DNA of 44,490 bases, taken from Thalassobaculum fulvum (GTDB lineage Bacteria > Pseudomonadota > Alphaproteobacteria > Thalassobaculales > Thalassobaculaceae). The notes beneath the pieces were generated by a model that saw nothing but the letters and a program-made list of their open reading frames with translations, had not been told where the DNA came from and ran no database searches. The stretch covers positions 1 through 44,490 of the forward strand of contig NZ_BMZS01000002.1 in NCBI RefSeq assembly GCF_014652915.1, in the 5' to 3' direction. Shown piece after piece: positions 41,962 through 44,490 of this stretch (position 1 is the first letter of the stretch; each line of letters begins with the position of its first letter). The position numbers and the translations under genes were made by a program.

Positions 41962-42582
41962 CGCCATGGCGAACCACACCGCCCGCGGCAGGCCGTTGAC
42001 GCGTTCGTCCAGTTCCAGGAAACCGCAGGCCCGGTAGAACCCGATCGCCCGGGAATTGGCGGCACTCACCCCCAGGTGCACCCCGGATGAGCCGCGCGCC
42101 CGTACCATGCCCAGCCACCGCTGGATCAGCCGGCGCCCGAGCCCCCGCCCCTGCAGCCGCGGCAGCAGGTTGATGTGCAGGTGCGACGGGTAGGGGCCGA
42201 CCAGCCAGTCGGGCATCCGCGGCGGATGGTGGATGCGGTGGCAGCGCTGCTGATCGGCCGTCCAGCGGTCGGCCGGTGTATCGATCGGACTCGGATATTC
42301 GGCCCGCAGCGCCGGCCACCACTCGGCTTCCTCGCGGTCCTCGAAGGCGCGGGTGTCGAGCGCCCCGACGATGTAGCCGCCGACCCCCTCGCCGTCCTCG
42401 GCGACCAGCACGAGTTCCGGGTGCAGCGTCGCATAGGGCCCGACATACACGTGGCCGATCAGGCGCGGGTCCCGGTACAGGCCGCTCGCGTCGCCGCCGG
42501 CGTCGCCGGTCGCCAGCGACACCGCGTACAGCGCCTCCAGATCGTCCGGCCGATAGCCGCGGATGCCGGCGTCGCCGGTCAC
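41944..42582 (-). CDS. GNAT family N-acetyltransferase (OGA-HAT-like subgroup)
   Basis: In this 212-aa protein, IRGYRPDDLEALYAVSLATGD opens the fold and LVAEDGEGVGGYIVG forms the middle strands. The acetyl-CoA loop is LQGRGLGRRLIQRW (Q-x-x-G-x-G). The C-terminal GVHLGVSAANSRAIGFYRACGF is standard. The preceding segment PPRMPDWLVGPYPSHLHINLLP resembles the acetyltransferase-like domain of O-GlcNAcase-type proteins and its stand-alone bacterial relatives. GTG 42582 overlaps the CinA stop (GTGA), so both are coupled. Acceptor unknown. Confidence 0.85.
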   Translation of the reverse strand: MTGDAGIRGYRPDDLEALYAVSLATGDAGGDASGLYRDPRLIGHVYVGPYATLHPELVLVAEDGEGVGGYIVGALDTRAFEDREEAEWWPALRAEYPSPIDTPADRWTADQQRCHRIHHPPRMPDWLVGPYPSHLHINLLPRLQGRGLGRRLIQRWLGMVRARGSSGVHLGVSAANSRAIGFYRACGFLELDERVNGLPRAVWFAMALRAGR

Positions 42583-43067
42583 CCGGCCGCCCGCAGTGCC
42601 GCCTCGAGCTCGGCCAGCGCCGCCTCGGCGAACGCCCACATGTTGGCTTCGCGGTCGGCCGAGCCGGTCTCCAGGGTGAACCGGCGCGCGACCGGGCCGG
42701 CGACCGCCACGCAGGTGTGGCCGGCGGCGTCGCCGTAGCGGTTGCCGGTCGGGCCGGCCGCCCCGGTCTCCGCCAGCCCCCAGGTGGTCTCCAGCTTGCC
42801 GCGGATCGCCTCGGCCGCGATCGCGGCATAGGGCTCGGACGCCGAGCGGATGCCCGGGTGGTCGCGCAGGCGCACCCCGAGCAGCGCCTTGCGGGCCGGG
42901 TGGGTGTAGATCACGCCGCCCCCCATGAAGTAGGCCGACGCCCCCGGCACCGCCAGCAGCGCCGCCGACACCAGCCCGCCGGTCGACGATTCCGATACCG
43001 CCACGGTCTCGCCGCGCGCCTTCAGCAGCGCCCCGACGGTCTCGCCCAGGCTCGTCAGCGACCGCAT
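42579..43067 (-). CDS. CinA C-terminal domain protein (NMN amidohydrolase PncC-like)
   Basis: The 162-aa stand-alone CinA C-terminal domain is predicted to deamidate nicotinamide mononucleotide to nicotinate mononucleotide in pyridine nucleotide salvage. VSESSTGGLVSAALLAVPGAS carries the catalytic Ser and Thr-Gly-Gly; AETGAAGPTGNRYGD is the second signature. The start at ATG 43067 has GGAGG six bases upstream. Coupled to the GNAT gene by a GTGA overlap. The full-length N-terminal CinA domain is absent, as in PncC. Confidence 0.9.
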   Translation of the reverse strand: MRSLTSLGETVGALLKARGETVAVSESSTGGLVSAALLAVPGASAYFMGGGVIYTHPARKALLGVRLRDHPGIRSASEPYAAIAAEAIRGKLETTWGLAETGAAGPTGNRYGDAAGHTCVAVAGPVARRFTLETGSADREANMWAFAEAALAELEAALRAAG

Positions 43068-43169
43068 TCTCGTCCTCCGGTTGCCGCCCGCCCGGTTTGC
43101 GCCCCGGGCCCATCCTGCGATACTACCCGGCTCCCGCCGGGCCTGCGAACAATCGAGCGGACGACGACC

Positions 43170-43727
43170 ATGAGCAAGGCGTTCACCAAGGAGACCGATG
43201 CCGAGATCGAGGAGGTCGAGGACGACACCCCCTCGCCTCAACCCACCGGCACCAAGAACTACATCACGCCGCGCGGCTTCCGGGCGCTGCAGGACGAGCT
43301 GCGGCAGCTGCGCCGGGTCGAGCGCCCGAAGGTGGTCGAGACCGTCGCTTGGGCGGCCGGCAACGGCGACCGCTCGGAGAACGGCGACTACATCTACGGC
43401 AAGAAGCGGCTGCGCGAGATCGACAAGCGGATCCGGTTCCTGCTGAAGCGGCTGGAGATCGCCGAGGTGGTCGAGCCGTCGCAGCAGAAGAACCGGAGCC
43501 AGGTGTTCTTCGGCGCGACCGTGACCTATGCCGACGAGGACGACATCGAGCGCACGGTGCGGATCGTCGGCATCGACGAGGCGGACACCGCGCGCGGCGA
43601 GGTGAGCTGGATCTCGCCGGTCGCCCGCGCCCTGCTGAAGGCGCGCGAGGGCGACGTCGTCGAGCTGCGCACGCCGGCCGGCCCGCAGAGCATCGAGGTC
43701 GTCGCCATCGACTACGAGGACGGGTAG
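43170..43727 (+). CDS. greB: Transcription elongation factor GreB
   Basis: The 185-aa protein rescues backtracked RNA polymerase. After a 27-residue acidic N-terminal extension come ITPRGFRALQDELRQL (coiled-coil start), WAAGNGDRSENGDYIYGKKRLREIDKRIRFL (the acidic tip D-x-x-E-N/GD typical of GreB) and the C-terminal FKBP-like domain (VTYADED, VRIVGIDEADTARGEVSWISPVARALL, VVELRTP). GreB rather than GreA is supported by RSENGDYIYGKKRLREID. The start is ATG 43170. The extension is longer than in E. coli GreB. Confidence 0.93.
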   Translation: MSKAFTKETDAEIEEVEDDTPSPQPTGTKNYITPRGFRALQDELRQLRRVERPKVVETVAWAAGNGDRSENGDYIYGKKRLREIDKRIRFLLKRLEIAEVVEPSQQKNRSQVFFGATVTYADEDDIERTVRIVGIDEADTARGEVSWISPVARALLKAREGDVVELRTPAGPQSIEVVAIDYEDG

Positions 43728-43823
43728 GAGTGGGGGTGGAGCCCGCCAGATCTGGTGTTTGTACGCATTGGCCGAGACCCTGAACAGGCGCATACTCCAG
43801 GTGTCACGGCGATGGAGGCCGCC

Positions 43824-44369
43824 ATGGTCGCCCGCGAACTGAGACCGAAGCCCGGGACCGCCACCCCCGCGACCGGAACCGCGGCGGAGCCCGAGGAGCG
43901 CATCGACGATCCGCTCGATCCGCTGGAGAACGTCCCGACCGAACTCGACGAGTTCACCCACGCCGAGTTCATCGCGGTCTACAATGACGCGTCCGCCAAC
44001 ATCCGCTTCGCCAAGGAGCAGCAGTGGCGCACCGTGCTGTACTTCACGATCGGGGCGATCGCCGTCACCACCTACGGCGAGATGTCCGACTGGGCGGACT
44101 CGAAGCTGACCTTCTACCTGCTGGTGATCGTCTGGCTGTTCAGCCTGACCTCGGTCGGCATCCTGCTCAGCCTGCAGTGGTGGCAGGGGGCCGAGCAGGA
44201 GAAGATCGCCTACCTGACGGCGAAGTGGTCGAGCTTCACCACCGCCGCGCGACGCCGGAAGTCGAAGACCGTCAGCGACCTGCAGCGCTACGGCATGCTG
44301 GCGTCGATGGTGCTGTACCTGGAGTTGTCGACGATCGCGGTCACCCGGGTGTTCTGGCCGTATCTGTAA
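43824..44369 (+). CDS. Small three-TM membrane protein of unknown function
   Basis: In this 181-aa protein a Pro/Thr-rich N-terminal tail of ~40 residues is followed by a helix (DEFTHAEFIAVYNDASANIRF) and three hydrophobic segments (about 69-84, 99-121 and 158-178). A basic loop (TAARRRKSKTVSD) lies between TM2 and TM3. I recognise no family. The start at ATG 43824 is chosen because GGAGG lies five bases upstream; ATG 43812 and 43755 are in frame. It is 96 bases after greB on the same strand. Confidence 0.7.
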   Translation: MVARELRPKPGTATPATGTAAEPEERIDDPLDPLENVPTELDEFTHAEFIAVYNDASANIRFAKEQQWRTVLYFTIGAIAVTTYGEMSDWADSKLTFYLLVIVWLFSLTSVGILLSLQWWQGAEQEKIAYLTAKWSSFTTAARRRKSKTVSDLQRYGMLASMVLYLELSTIAVTRVFWPYL

Positions 44370-44375
44370 GGCACC

Positions 44376-44490
44376 TCAGGCGCCGATCCAGTCGGCGGCT
44401 GCCTGGGCCATCCGGCCCTCGGCGATGCCGGCGCGCAGGAAGTGGTCGAGCGGATTGACGCCGGCCGCCGCGACGTCCGGGTTCAGGGCC
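44376..44490 (-). CDS. 3' end of an unidentified protein with an NPDV-type repeat
   Basis: Only 37 codons and the stop are inside the window. The C-terminus has the pattern LNPDVAAAGVNPLDHF, then RAGIAEGR. This NPDV-x-N-P-x-HF-x-G-x-EGR motif recurs near the ends of secreted repeat or RTX-type proteins and of some glycan-modifying proteins in alphaproteobacteria. The main body is outside the window, so no function is given. Convergent with the three-TM gene, with 6 bases between. Confidence 0.6.
   Translation of the reverse strand, partial: ALNPDVAAAGVNPLDHFLRAGIAEGRMAQAAADWIGA

Noticed and set aside
1-44490. CRISPR arrays, rRNA genes, insertion sequences, riboswitches
   Set aside because: No regularly spaced direct repeats, no rRNA-like sequence, no transposase frame, and no riboswitch core I could recognise in the gaps, including ahead of folE and the transporters.

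Overview
The window is chromosomal DNA of a high-GC (roughly 70% by eye) Gram-negative bacterium, most likely an alphaproteobacterium of the Rhodospirillales type. This is inferred from gene content: an outer-membrane lipid A deacylase of the PagL type, FliG, a SUV3-like helicase of the alphaproteobacterial kind followed by an S4 protein, DUF1062 and CGNR proteins, an Lrp/DUF2000 pair, and intergenic palindromes of a style common in that class. I see no phage, transposase, plasmid or CRISPR genes. One tRNA gene is present.

Layout. 1-2580: start of fliG (cut by the window edge), pagL, a rhomboid protease and an unrecognised 347-aa protein. 2683-8386: a copper block, copA-cueR behind a textbook CueR operator, followed by an EmrA/EmrB-type efflux pair on the same strand. 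8411-12706: small metabolic and regulatory genes in convergent or divergent pairs (VOC protein, CGNR zinc finger, DUF1062, Lrp/AsnC with DUF2000, an extended SDR). 12868-14647: a DUF4062-TPR protein of less GC-rich sequence next to tRNA-Arg(CCT). 14730-18260: a compact minus-strand operon of three paralogous TerB-like plus Coq4-like proteins with an NHLP-leader-like protein inserted between the first and second. This is the part I could not match to any described system. 18401-27145: class II glutamine amidotransferase, fatty acid desaturase, CBS-pair protein, MalY/PatB C-S lyase, membrane-anchored HNH nuclease, AEC transporter, glutamate racemase, a tyrosinase-like protein and a DUF547 lipoprotein.

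27269-33480 is a tightly packed minus-strand series: single-domain response regulator, folE, a PAS plus DHp protein with no ATPase domain, SUV3-like helicase, S4 protein and a class V aminotransferase, with stop/start overlaps at two junctions. 33799-38460 holds an MFS transporter, a secreted cysteine-free molybdopterin-oxidoreductase-fold protein and a hybrid histidine kinase in one direction, which looks like a transport and sensing unit. 38655-44490 has htpG, a membrane diguanylate cyclase, a GNAT/CinA pair, greB, a small three-TM protein and the 3' end of a further gene.

Several genes plausibly work together: CueR controls copA through its own operator. The periplasmic molybdopterin-fold protein may present a signal to the adjacent hybrid kinase. 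The orphan receiver and the DHp-only protein may form a phosphorelay. The three Coq4-like proteins share a conserved HExxHx11E metal site and are translationally linked to the NHLP-like protein. These functional links are inference from gene order. Start codons were chosen by ribosome-binding site and family N-termini and differ in many cases from the longest open frame.
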